In this document: in pieces, positions 8,761 to 16,283 of the stretch | Numbering within the stretch: position 1 is the first letter of the stretch | Layout of the letters: each line of letters starts with the position of its first letter | Source: CAG-492 sp035388585 | Lineage (GTDB): Bacteria; Bacillota; Clostridia; TANB77; CAG-508 | Direction of reading: 5' to 3' | DNA: 39,096 bases | Assembly (NCBI GenBank): GCA_035388585.1 | Contig: DAOOQE010000012.1 | Coordinates: forward strand, 1-39,096 | The notes under the pieces: model-generated | What the model saw: the letters and a program-made list of their open reading frames with translations, nothing else | Told to the model about the DNA's origin: nothing | The model's database searches: none | Program-made: the position numbers and the translations under genes

Positions 8761-9420
8761 ATGAATGGAAATATTCACTCTTTTGAAACTTTCGGAACCC
8801 TTGATGGACCTGGAATTAGATTTGTAGTTTTTATGCAAGGTTGCCATATGAAATGTCAATTCTGCCATAATAGAGATACTTGGGACATAAATTCTGGTAC
8901 TACATATAATCACATTGATTTATTTAATATTATTATTAAATACAAGAATTATTTTGAATCTTCAAATGGTGGAGTTACAATTAGTGGCGGAGAACCTCTT
9001 TTGCAAACTGATTTTATAATTGAACTTTTTAAATTATTAAAAAATGAAAATATAAGTACTGCTATAGATACTTCTGGAAATTTAGAAATAACTGATTCTG
9101 TAAAAAAATTAATAGATTTAACTGATTTATTTTTAGTTGATATAAAATCAATTAACAACACAATTTCTAAAAATTTATCAGGATTATCAAATATTAGAGA
9201 ATTAGATTTTATTAATTATTTAAATCTAAGAAATAAGCCAATATGGATTAGACAAGTTTTAATTCCTGGAATTACTGACAAAGAGCCTGATTTGATTAAC
9301 TTAAAAAAATATATTTTAACACTTTCAAATGTAGAAAAATTCGAATTTCTTCCTTATCATGATTCCGGAAAATATAAATGGATAGAGCTTCGGATTTCAA
9401 TATCCTTTATCAGACATTAA
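8761..9420 (+). CDS. pflA: Pyruvate formate-lyase activating enzyme, C-terminally frameshifted
   Basis: A radical-SAM activase that installs the glycyl radical on PflB using a [4Fe-4S] cluster and S-adenosylmethionine. The cluster motif CHMKCQFC, the DGPGIRFVVFMQGC lead-in and the SGGEPLLQ motif are intact. ATG 8761 is preferred over the in-frame ATG at 8731 because GAAAGGA lies 10 nt upstream and the family begins G-x-I-HS-x-E. The frame ends in WIELRISISFIRH, which is not family-like. Omitting one base near 9391 gives WIELGFQYPLSDIKN and continues to a stop at 9475 for about 237 residues, the usual PflA size. As read, the protein keeps the catalytic core but loses about 25 C-terminal residues. 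Whether it is active is unknown. Confidence 0.88.
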   Translation: MNGNIHSFETFGTLDGPGIRFVVFMQGCHMKCQFCHNRDTWDINSGTTYNHIDLFNIIIKYKNYFESSNGGVTISGGEPLLQTDFIIELFKLLKNENISTAIDTSGNLEITDSVKKLIDLTDLFLVDIKSINNTISKNLSGLSNIRELDFINYLNLRNKPIWIRQVLIPGITDKEPDLINLKKYILTLSNVEKFEFLPYHDSGKYKWIELRISISFIRH

Positions 9421-9475
9421 AAATGCTAGTCAAAAAGATATAGGAATAGCTCAAAAAATATATGATTCAGTATGA
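9391..9475 (+). pseudogene. pflA: Out-of-frame 3' tail of pflA
   Basis: Reading the next frame from about 9399 gives YPLSDIKNASQKDIGIAQKI followed by YDSV and a stop at 9473-9475. This matches the expected C-terminal helix of PflA. It joins the upstream frame if the C at 9391 is removed, so this is a single-base insertion, either real or an assembly error. Confidence 0.75.
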
Positions 9476-9490
9476 TAGCTTATTTCTTGA

Positions 9491-9560
9491 AAATAAAAAA
9501 TTAGGTTCTATAATAAATATTTTGTATGCAATCACACAAAAATCTATTATAGAACCTAAT
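9491..9560 (-). terminator. Strong hairpin between pflA and the three-gene operon
   Basis: A perfect 16-bp stem, ATTAGGTTCTATAATA (9500-9515) with its complement at 9545-9560, encloses a 29-nt loop. The T-run (TTTTTTATTT) is on the minus strand, so it best terminates the leftward operon ending at 9626. It sits between convergent genes and may also stop pfl transcription. Confidence 0.75.
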
Positions 9561-9625
9561 TAGTATTATAAAGCATTTATAAAATTTATAAATAAACTTC
9601 AAAGCTTAATTTTCTTATTTTTTAC

Positions 9626-10276
9626 CTAAAGAATAATTTTTACTATTTTTCCTTCTATATCAATCCCAATTAACTCTAATGTATTTGATATGTTTAAATT
9701 TTTTACATCAATTATATTTTTCATATCTTCAATTTTCTTTATTTCTAATTCGATATTTTTTGATGTTATGTTTTTTGATTCTATTTTAATATACTCAAAA
9801 TCACCTTTATCACCAATAAACCAAATAACATAATCTTTATTTTTGCCAATTTCACATATACCAGATTTTACAATATTAGATTTTATTTTATATTCTTTGC
9901 CATACCTCTTAGCTATGGAAGAACTTGTTGGTGTAATCAAATATAGGTCACCTGTATAATCCAAATTAAGTTCTATTTGCATATTAGTTATAAATGCTGT
10001 TTCAAAAATAAATGGTTTACTTTTTTCGTTTGCAGAATTTGTATCAGCATTTTCTAATTTAGCCATACTATTTTTTATATTTCCTAAAAAACTCTTATAT
10101 TTATCTTCTACTAAATCCGAAGATACAATTTCATTTTTTTGTTGTGTATCTGCTTTACTGTTTTTTGTTCTTTTTATTTTTTCTATACCCAAAACAGTTA
10201 TGATAACTGCTATAACAATAATTATAATTATAATAAATATTAGAGATATAAAATTAATTTTTTTTTGTTTACTCAT
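9626..10276 (-). CDS. Unknown membrane-anchored protein A
   Basis: 216 residues that I do not recognise. A lysine-rich start (MSKQKK) precedes one long isoleucine-rich membrane segment (about 8-30). A polar linker (about 33-80) leads to a lysine- and isoleucine-rich, probably beta-structured domain outside the membrane, with phrases such as LDYTGDLYLITPTSS and KDYVIWFIGDKGDFEY. No cysteine pair, lipobox or catalytic motif stands out. It is third in a leftward operon of three genes sharing the same plan, 34 bp after the second, with a GGAGG ribosome site and a strong hairpin downstream. A role at the cell surface is inferred only from topology. Confidence 0.75.
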   Translation of the reverse strand: MSKQKKINFISLIFIIIIIIVIAVIITVLGIEKIKRTKNSKADTQQKNEIVSSDLVEDKYKSFLGNIKNSMAKLENADTNSANEKSKPFIFETAFITNMQIELNLDYTGDLYLITPTSSSIAKRYGKEYKIKSNIVKSGICEIGKNKDYVIWFIGDKGDFEYIKIESKNITSKNIELEIKKIEDMKNIIDVKNLNISNTLELIGIDIEGKIVKIIL

Positions 10277-10310
10277 ATTTTCCTCCTTTGTTTATCAAAT
10301 ATCAAATGAT

Positions 10311-11375
10311 TTATAAACTATTCAGTTCTATTTCTCCATTAGTAGAAAAATTTATGCTTGACTCTGAGGAGATATCATTTAATTCTAAAACAACTGTTTT
10401 AGAAGAATAAATTGTTCTAATTATATCTTCTGCTATTAAATTATTATTCTGTTCATTTTGTGTTAAATCTTCATTAACCGAACTAGTTTGAGTTTGTTCA
10501 TTAATTTTTTCAATATTTTTATCTATGTTATTCTGAATGATTTTACCGCTTATACTTCCACCATTTGGTTTTGCAAAACTGTATTTATAATATATTTTAC
10601 TAGATATAATATCTACATTTTCATCTGATACTATACCCTTTCCATATAATAGAAGTTCATCACTCTCCAAAGAATTAATATAAATTCCATACTCACCTTT
10701 ACCATCAAAACAAACAAGATATTTAAATTTACTATCTGTTTTTATTCCTGAAAAAATTTTATTTGTTTCAGTTTTTTGTAATTTTATAATTTCTGATAAA
10801 CATTCATTTTGTAAATTCAGAAAAATTTTATCATTACTTAATCCTTTACACTTTTGTGTCCAATCTGAAATAATTCTTGTTTTATTATCAGCTACTAGAT
10901 CAATCAAATAAAAAATATTCCCCTCGCACTTTATAATTGCTTTTCCATAATTATAGTTGTTATATATATCACCTATATATTTACTAATAAATACCTCTTC
11001 TATTTTTTTATTGTTTGAGTCAATTTGTCTACTATGATTTAATATAGATTTTAATTCGGTCTTTTCTTTTTTAAATTTTTCATCTTTAGAATTCTCTAAA
11101 TCTCCCCACAAGTTAACATCAGACTTAATTTTTGTTGTAGCCGTGCCATCTGAATAAAGCTCAATTGTATAAATTTGATTTTCATAATTTCTATTTATTT
11201 TTCTTGATTGTATATTTATATCTTCTATACTATTGTTTTGTGTTTTAACATAATTTTCGTTTTTAGGTTTCTTTTTTCCTCCGAACAAATATATTGTTAA
11301 GAATATTAATCCTGAAAATACTATTATTGTTAATATTATGTATATTGCTATTTTTTTATCTTTCATCAATTTCAC
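10311..11375 (-). CDS. Unknown membrane-anchored protein B
   Basis: 354 residues with no family I recognise. One membrane segment (about 9-31) follows a short positive start (MKLMKDKK), then a Lys/Asn-rich linker. The outer part begins with a strand pattern, IYTIELYSDGTATTKIKSD, resembling bacterial proteins that carry a short antiparallel beta unit. It continues with helices (about 85-200), a second beta region (about 210-270) and a Gln/Asn-rich stretch near 285-310. The middle gene of the operon, 17 bp after its upstream neighbour, with GAGGTG as ribosome site. Shared anchor plan and tight spacing suggest the three products work together. Confidence 0.75.
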   Translation of the reverse strand: MKLMKDKKIAIYIILTIIVFSGLIFLTIYLFGGKKKPKNENYVKTQNNSIEDINIQSRKINRNYENQIYTIELYSDGTATTKIKSDVNLWGDLENSKDEKFKKEKTELKSILNHSRQIDSNNKKIEEVFISKYIGDIYNNYNYGKAIIKCEGNIFYLIDLVADNKTRIISDWTQKCKGLSNDKIFLNLQNECLSEIIKLQKTETNKIFSGIKTDSKFKYLVCFDGKGEYGIYINSLESDELLLYGKGIVSDENVDIISSKIYYKYSFAKPNGGSISGKIIQNNIDKNIEKINEQTQTSSVNEDLTQNEQNNNLIAEDIIRTIYSSKTVVLELNDISSESSINFSTNGEIELNSL

Positions 11376-11392
11376 CTCATTGGTATATTATT

Positions 11393-12181
11393 TTAGCTTT
11401 CACTTCCTATGTTTATCATAACTTCAGTAACTATACCTCCAACAATTTTAAAATATATTTTTGGTTTAATTGTTGTTGCATATATATGATCTTCTCCCGG
11501 AAATCCTACAACGATTAAATCTGTATCTTTATATAGTATAGATTCATCCAAAAACGCTGAAAAAATCTCGTCTGTTGTGCTTCCAATTTTTAATCCTCTA
11601 GTAAGTGTTACATCTCTATTTGTTGTCCTCATTCTATGAACTATGTATTTATCTTTTTCATATAAGGCCATAAAATCTATTTCAATTGTTCCATCCTTAT
11701 AAAATTGTTTTTTTATTTCTTTTCCAGTTGAGTTTTCAGTCTCTGTTCTAATTGTATCAGGAATATTTAAAACTTCTTCAACTTGTTTCATAGTCATTTC
11801 TCTTTGTATTCCACTAATAGCAGCATCATTATTATTGTATTTTCTAACTATTTTTTGTTCTACATCATTTTTTTTATTTATAGACTGTTCTTCTGGTTTT
11901 ATTTCTGGGATTGTTATATCGTTATTTTCTTCTAAATCAATAATAATATCATTTAGTTTTTGTTCAAATGAATTATCTGTATTTTCCTTTATATTCTCTG
12001 TTAATATGACATTATTCTCTAATTTATTATCTGAATTATTAATCTTATTCATTTTACTTAATTTATTTATAATTAGTGCTATCGAAACAATAGCACCAAC
12101 AGCAATTATGAATATTAGAACTATTCTTATATATTTTTCATTATCATTTTTTATTGTTCTTTGCTTAAATTCTTTAGCCAT
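11393..12181 (-). CDS. Unknown membrane-anchored protein C with a BamE/SmpA-like domain
   Basis: 262 residues. One membrane segment (about 19-40), an acidic Asn-rich linker (about 45-115), then an outer domain from about 125. That domain contains ISGIQREMTMKQVEEVLNIP followed by a strand GTIEIDFMALYE, and later LTRGLKIGSTTDEIFSAF. The pair 'M-T-x-x-x-V-x-x-x-L-x-x-P' and 'G-x-x-I-G-S-T-x-x-x-I' resembles the small BamE/SmpA-like or PepSY-like folds found in Gram-positive exported proteins; this is a weak fold-level guess. First gene of the operon, with its own promoter at 12217-12245 and ribosome site AAAGGA. Confidence 0.78.
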   Translation of the reverse strand: MAKEFKQRTIKNDNEKYIRIVLIFIIAVGAIVSIALIINKLSKMNKINNSDNKLENNVILTENIKENTDNSFEQKLNDIIIDLEENNDITIPEIKPEEQSINKKNDVEQKIVRKYNNNDAAISGIQREMTMKQVEEVLNIPDTIRTETENSTGKEIKKQFYKDGTIEIDFMALYEKDKYIVHRMRTTNRDVTLTRGLKIGSTTDEIFSAFLDESILYKDTDLIVVGFPGEDHIYATTIKPKIYFKIVGGIVTEVMINIGSES

Positions 12182-12216
12182 TGCTAATTTTTCCTTTCGT
12201 ATATGTTATATAAATT

Positions 12217-12245
12217 ATTATATAGAAAACATATAAAAAACACAA
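12217..12245 (-). promoter_or_regulatory. Promoter of the three-gene membrane operon
   Basis: On the minus strand TTGTGT, a 17-bp spacer and TATAAT lie about 36 bp before protein C. The 301-bp gap (12182-12482) otherwise holds two 14-bp direct repeats (AAACTTTTGAAATT, AAACTTTTGAAAAT near 12270) and the rpsR terminator. Confidence 0.65.
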
Positions 12246-12423
12246 TACAATATACTAAAATTATATAAACTTTTGAAATTAAACTTTTGAAAATGCATTT
12301 AATTTTTAATTGATTATACTTTTAGAATTTAATTTATTTGTCTATTTATTAACTTGATTTTACATTATATAAATTTGTTTATTAAAAAAACACAGGTTTT
12401 AGTATACACTAAGATATTTCACA

Positions 12424-12472
12424 CAAATTAAAATCACTTGTATCATTAATTATATCAATGATACAAGTGATT
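12424..12472 (-). terminator. Hairpin downstream of rpsR
   Basis: A perfect 16-bp stem, AATCACTTGTATCATT (12432-12447) with its complement at 12457-12472, and a 9-nt loop, starting 10 bp after the rpsR stop. The T-tract on the minus strand is interrupted, so termination is likely but not textbook. Confidence 0.6.
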
Positions 12473-12482
12473 ATTATTTTTA

Positions 12483-12767
12483 CTATTCTTGTGTGAATGG
12501 TAACATTGCTATTTGTCTACATCTTTTTATTGCTATAGTTATATCTCTTTGATGTTTAGCACATGCTCCAGTTGCTCTTCTTGGTAATATTTTACCTTTT
12601 TCATTTATAAACTTTTTAATTTGTTCTGGATTTTTGTAATCTAATACAAGATTTTTGTCTTTACATAAAGGACATACTTTTTTTCTTTTTTTGAATTTAG
12701 GATTAAAATCCTCATCAATATTGTTGTTTCTGTTATTTCTTTTATTATTATTTTTTCTTTCTGCCAT
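12483..12767 (-). CDS. rpsR: Ribosomal protein S18
   Basis: A 30S subunit protein of 94 residues that pairs with S6. The core from about residue 30 carries the zinc-type signature CPLC and CAKH, followed by HQRDITIAIKRCRQIAMLPF, diagnostic of S18. It has a longer than usual basic, Asn-rich N-terminal tail (about 25 residues, NNNKRNNRNNN). A TTG at 12773 in frame has poor spacing to the GGGGG ribosome site, whereas ATG 12767 has 9 nt spacing and is preferred. Last gene of the conserved rpsF-ssb-rpsR operon. Confidence 0.95.
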   Translation of the reverse strand: MAERKNNNKRNNRNNNIDEDFNPKFKKRKKVCPLCKDKNLVLDYKNPEQIKKFINEKGKILPRRATGACAKHQRDITIAIKRCRQIAMLPFTQE

Positions 12768-12795
12768 TTTCAATTTCCCCCCTATCTATTAAATA

Positions 12796-13230
12796 TTAAA
12801 ATGGTAGGTCATCTCCAGAAGATACTTCAAAGTCCGAACCATTACTTGATGATGGAATTCCTGACATTGGTCCAAATCCAGGATCAAATCCTTCTGTTGA
12901 GCTTCCATCTCTTCTTCCTTCTGCAAAATATGCTTCTTCAGCTACAACTTCTGTTGCATAACGTTTTTGACCTTGCTCATCATCCCAAGTTCTAGTTTGA
13001 ATTCTTCCTATTACGCTAACTTGTTGTCCTTTTTTAAAATATTTACTACAAAATTCTCCAAGTTTGCTCCATGCTACTATATTAATGAAATCTGCTTGTC
13101 TTTCCTCACCTGGTCTTGTAAATCTTTTATTTACTGCTAGTGAGAAAGAAGCAACTAATGTATTGTTTGTTTGAGTATATCTAACTTCTGGGTCTCTTGT
13201 TAATCTCCCCATTAAAATTACTTTATTCAT
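12796..13230 (-). CDS. ssb: Single-stranded DNA-binding protein
   Basis: 144 residues. An N-terminal OB-fold (about 1-108; MNKVILMGRLTRDPEVRYT, FINIVAWSKLGEFC, GRIQTRTWDD) binds ssDNA. A flexible Gly/Ser-rich linker ends in the acidic tip GDDLPF, which docks replication and repair proteins. The position between rpsF and rpsR is the standard Firmicutes arrangement. Confidence 0.97.
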   Translation of the reverse strand: MNKVILMGRLTRDPEVRYTQTNNTLVASFSLAVNKRFTRPGEERQADFINIVAWSKLGEFCSKYFKKGQQVSVIGRIQTRTWDDEQGQKRYATEVVAEEAYFAEGRRDGSSTEGFDPGFGPMSGIPSSSNGSDFEVSSGDDLPF

Positions 13231-13295
13231 ATAATTTCACCATACCTTTCTATTAAGGCCCCCATTTTGTTTGCATTTTATGCTAATTTCAAATA

Positions 13296-13577
13296 TTAAT
13301 CAATTTTAATTGTCATAAATTTAATAACTTCATCAGTTATTCTATAATTTCTTTCTAATTCAGAAATTAATGTTGTATTTCCCTCGAAATGGAATATTGC
13401 ATAATAACCTTCTTTACATTTTTTTACTTCATATGCAAGTTTTTTCTTTCCAAGTTCTTCAACTTTTTCAAGTTTACCGTCATTATTAATTATATCTGTG
13501 AATTTTTGGATTAATGTTTTTGTTCCTTCTTCTTCAACAGTTGAATTAATAATGATAACACTTTCGTATTTGTTCAT
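13296..13577 (-). CDS. rpsF: Ribosomal protein S6
   Basis: A 30S protein of 93 residues. It shows the S6 pattern MNKYESVIIINSTVEEE, LGKKKLAYEVKKCKEGYYAIFHFEG and LERNYRITDEVIKFM. First gene of the operon with an AGGAGGTG ribosome site. Its promoter lies inside the 3' end of the PIG-L gene, leaving a leader of about 75 nt. Confidence 0.96.
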   Translation of the reverse strand: MNKYESVIIINSTVEEEGTKTLIQKFTDIINNDGKLEKVEELGKKKLAYEVKKCKEGYYAIFHFEGNTTLISELERNYRITDEVIKFMTIKID

Positions 13578-13625
13578 TATTTTTCACCTCCTTATGGTTT
13601 ATAGCCTACTAATTTTTAGCAAGCA

Positions 13626-13649
13626 AGGAAAAAATAGTTTTTACTATTT
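13626..13649 (-). terminator. Weak A/T hairpin with T-run ahead of rpsF
   Basis: AAATAGT, a 4-nt loop, ACTATTT and then TTTT on the minus strand, 24 bp downstream of the PIG-L stop. It could end PIG-L transcription. If the promoter at 13662-13690 is used it would also lie in the rpsF leader, where it could act as an attenuator. The stem is weak. Confidence 0.35.
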
Positions 13650-13661
13650 CTCAATATTGCT

Positions 13662-13690
13662 ATTTTACCACATTTAACTAGATTTTGCAA
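13662..13690 (-). promoter_or_regulatory. Promoter of rpsF-ssb-rpsR
   Basis: On the minus strand TTGCAA, a 17-bp spacer and TAAAAT preceded by TGG (extended -10). The -35 and part of the spacer overlap the last codons of the PIG-L gene. Confidence 0.6.
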
Positions 13691-15077
13691 TAGTTTTTTT
13701 GCGAATTACAATAACTAAATATATTATAAGTACAAAAATTAATATACCAATTAAAGAAATAAAATAATTATTTTTTATATATATTTTAGCTGACTCTTTT
13801 TCATTATTTAAAACATTTGATTGTACATCATTCAAATTTCTAAAATCTGATTTGTTTATGTTTTCAAACATATCATTTTTTTCCACATCTACTCCAACTG
13901 AAGTATAATATAAACCGTAATTAGTTGGATTAAATGTTTTAATTTGTTTAGCACTGTTAAATGAATTGTTTGGTCCATTTAACCATTTAGTAAACCAAGT
14001 ATACTGCTGACTTTTGTGATATGAATATCCAATTTTAGACATTTCATAAGCTGTTTTCCCATCAAAAAACTCTAATTTCTGATCATAATCTAATACAATT
14101 GGATTTTGTGTAAGCAAATGTATATATAATTTAGGTGATTGCCATAATCCATATTCTTTAACAGTTCTTTCATCATAATTTTCATCATCACTTTTTACAA
14201 TTGATTGTTTTAAAATGTGTGTATTTAACATATGTTGTCCATGTTTATATTCCCCATTTTCATCGTGTCCTACAACTACTAAAGGCTTATATTTTCGAAT
14301 TTGCTCTACTTGAAACTGAAGCATATCATCTGTTGTATATCCTGCAATTTTTAGATTTTTTATTGCCCCTTCAAGAGAATCAGCGAACGCATCTGGAAAT
14401 TTACCTATTATAGGATAATTTGAATTACCAACACTCCATAATCCATCTAATTGTTCATGTAACCTTCCAGGAGTTTCATTATGATTTGTTAAATATACTA
14501 CTTGTACATTAAATCCTTTACTTACATATAAGGGTATTAATCCTGCAAAAAATAAATGTTCATCATCACTATGTGTTGAAAACAAGAGAAGATCTACTTC
14601 ATCTTTTTGCACTTTCCATTTTTGAACCCATTTAGGAACATCACCTTTACTAAAGCAATATATTTCAGAAATTTGAACATTTTCATTATAAGCCAATGTA
14701 ATTTCTTTATTCTCAGTATGATCATTAATCTCAATAAATTCATGCAAGAATCCATTTTCCCCTAATTTATACTGATTTTCTCCAACTTTCAACAATCCTG
14801 GTTTAGAAGATTTTTCGTATTTTATATACACACTTCCTACAATTCTCTCAGTATTAATTTTAATATCTGTACTTTGAGATATTTGTAATTTTGTTTCTGT
14901 TTTATTATCATTTAGAATTTTTATTTTTTCGTTTTTATAAATTATTTGAACTTCATTTGAAATATTTTCTGCTTCCAAGTTTTCATTTTTATTTGCCTGA
15001 ACATTTTGGTTATAAATAAAAAAATTCAAAATAATAAATACAAACAAGAAAATATAAATTTTATATATTTTTTTCAT
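13674..15077 (-). CDS. Exported PIG-L family deacetylase, membrane-anchored at the C-terminus
   Basis: 467 residues. A signal peptide (about 1-28, KIYIFLFVFIILNFF then VQA), a beta-rich N-terminal region (about 40-145), a PIG-L (LmbE-like) metal-dependent N-deacetylase domain (about 160-300), and a C-terminal membrane segment (about 437-458) ending in RKK. Probable zinc ligands lie in THSDDE (H169, D172; the family usually reads HPDDE, so Pro is replaced by Ser) and GHDENGEYKHGQH (H271, H279, H282). The family removes acetyl groups from N-acetylglucosaminyl substrates; here a surface glycan or envelope precursor is likely but the substrate is not readable. A stand-alone gene, divergent from mscL. 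Confidence 0.85.
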   Translation of the reverse strand: MKKIYKIYIFLFVFIILNFFIYNQNVQANKNENLEAENISNEVQIIYKNEKIKILNDNKTETKLQISQSTDIKINTERIVGSVYIKYEKSSKPGLLKVGENQYKLGENGFLHEFIEINDHTENKEITLAYNENVQISEIYCFSKGDVPKWVQKWKVQKDEVDLLLFSTHSDDEHLFFAGLIPLYVSKGFNVQVVYLTNHNETPGRLHEQLDGLWSVGNSNYPIIGKFPDAFADSLEGAIKNLKIAGYTTDDMLQFQVEQIRKYKPLVVVGHDENGEYKHGQHMLNTHILKQSIVKSDDENYDERTVKEYGLWQSPKLYIHLLTQNPIVLDYDQKLEFFDGKTAYEMSKIGYSYHKSQQYTWFTKWLNGPNNSFNSAKQIKTFNPTNYGLYYTSVGVDVEKNDMFENINKSDFRNLNDVQSNVLNNEKESAKIYIKNNYFISLIGILIFVLIIYLVIVIRKKTIAKSS

Positions 15078-15285
15078 AATCTACTCCTTATGATTTATTT
15101 TAAAGTCTATATTTCTTCAATGTTTTTTATTCCTTAAAACTGCCTATAAATCTATTAATATAATACTATATATTGTTATAAAAGTCTATACTCTATATAT
15201 AATTATAGATATAATTGATTTATTTTTCTTTTACAATTGCATTTGTTGTTACAGAATTGCACATAACTTTTTAATTAGCGTAAGA

Positions 15286-15314
15286 TTGACTTTTTTAGAA
15301 TTTTGTCATATTAT
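15286..15314 (+). promoter_or_regulatory. Promoter of mscL
   Basis: TTGACT, a 17-bp spacer and TATTAT, 20 bp before the start. An overlapping TATAAT at 15312 would give a 20-bp spacer and is less likely. Confidence 0.6.
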
Positions 15315-15334
15315 AATACAAAAAGGAGGATTTT

Positions 15335-15820
15335 ATGTTTAAAGAATTTAAAACATTTATAACAAGGGGAAATGTAATAGATTTGGCTATTGGTGTGATA
15401 ATTGGTGGTTCTTTTCAAAAAATAGTTACTTCATTAGTAAATGATATTATTATGCCTGCTGTTTCTATTTTAACTGGGAAGGTTGATTATTCATCATTAG
15501 GATTTACTGTTAGTGGAGCTACATTAAAATATGGTTCTTTTTTAACAACAATTATTGACTTTTTAATTATTGCATTATCTGTTTTTGTTGCAATTAAAAC
15601 AATTACAAAAATTAATAAAAGAATGGAAATTGCTGCACAAAAGCAATTAGAAAAATTAGCCAAAAATGAAGCAATTGAAAAAATAGGAAGGTTTCGAAAA
15701 AACAAGAAAAAAGATCAAACTACAGAACCAACTACAAAAATATGTCAATTTTGTTTTTCAGAAATTAATATTAAGGCAATTAAATGCCCTAATTGTACTT
15801 CAGAATTAACAAAAAATTAA
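15335..15820 (+). CDS. mscL: Large-conductance mechanosensitive channel with C-terminal zinc ribbon
   Basis: 161 residues. MscL releases solutes through the membrane during osmotic downshock. TM1 (about 14-45) has the family core GNVIDLAIGVIIGGSFQKIV and NDIIMPAVS. TM2 lies at about 68-90. A cytoplasmic helix (about 95-125) follows, which bundles in the pentamer. An extra C-terminal module, CQFC and CPNC separated by 14 residues (about 137-156), looks like a zinc ribbon and extends the protein beyond the common 130-150 residues. The ribosome site AAGGAGGA is optimal. Its 3' end overlaps the convergent M50 remnant by 4 bp. Confidence 0.94.
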   Translation: MFKEFKTFITRGNVIDLAIGVIIGGSFQKIVTSLVNDIIMPAVSILTGKVDYSSLGFTVSGATLKYGSFLTTIIDFLIIALSVFVAIKTITKINKRMEIAAQKQLEKLAKNEAIEKIGRFRKNKKKDQTTEPTTKICQFCFSEINIKAIKCPNCTSELTKN

Positions 15821-16176
15821 TCTTTATTTTTTTTAATATTGATAATAAATATGTAAATTACAATTAAAACAAGACTAATATTTTTTATATATAATATTAA
15901 AATACTTGAAAAAATACAAAATACTATTATTGATGTCCATGAAATTATTTTTATGTATTTTTTTGATTTTTCATGACCTAAAAAAATTCTAATTACGCCT
16001 TTTAATATTCTTCCACCATCTAAAGGATAAATTGGTAACAAATTAAATGTTCCTATTAAAATATTTGAATAAATTGCAATTTCTCTTGAAATACCCAATA
16101 TTATAATATTATTATAATTTATATTTTTAAATATTATATACAAAAAAATAATAATGATTATAAAGTTTATAATCAT
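15817..16176 (-). pseudogene. 5'-truncated M50 (SpoIVFB-like) site-2 protease remnant
   Basis: 119 residues, all hydrophobic. The motif FNLLPIYPLDGGRILKG is the second metal-site signature (NxxPxxxxDGG) of M50 intramembrane proteases, followed by two membrane segments. The first half, including the essential HExxH, is absent. The DEAD-box helicase gene ends only 108 bp upstream, so there is no room for it. The apparent start codon falls inside a perfect terminator palindrome, and MIINFIIIII is largely the translation of that palindrome. No ribosome site is seen. A catalytic protease cannot be made from this frame. It is best read as a remnant left by a deletion. Confidence 0.7.
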
Positions 16177-16181
16177 TATTA
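16142..16181 (-). terminator. Terminator of the DEAD-box helicase gene
   Basis: A perfect 16-bp inverted repeat, TAATAATGATTATAAA (16149-16164) and its complement (16166-16181), with a 1-nt centre, followed on the minus strand by seven T. It lies about 100 bp after the helicase stop and overlaps the start of the M50 remnant. Confidence 0.75.
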
Positions 16182-16283
16182 TTTGAGAAATTTTATTTTA
16201 TTACTATTTTTTATAAATATTTAATTATATTTTAACTATTGCTAAAAATTAATAAGTGAATGGGTAAGAATTTTTGACTTTTC

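Noticed and set aside
9491..9560. A small mobile element (MITE) based on the 16-bp inverted repeat
   Set aside because: No target-site duplication and no second copy in the window; the T-run and position between convergent genes fit a terminator.
13578..13661. S6:S18-binding leader structure before rpsF
   Set aside because: I looked for the bulge with CCG expected of that motif and did not find it; only a weak A/T hairpin is present.
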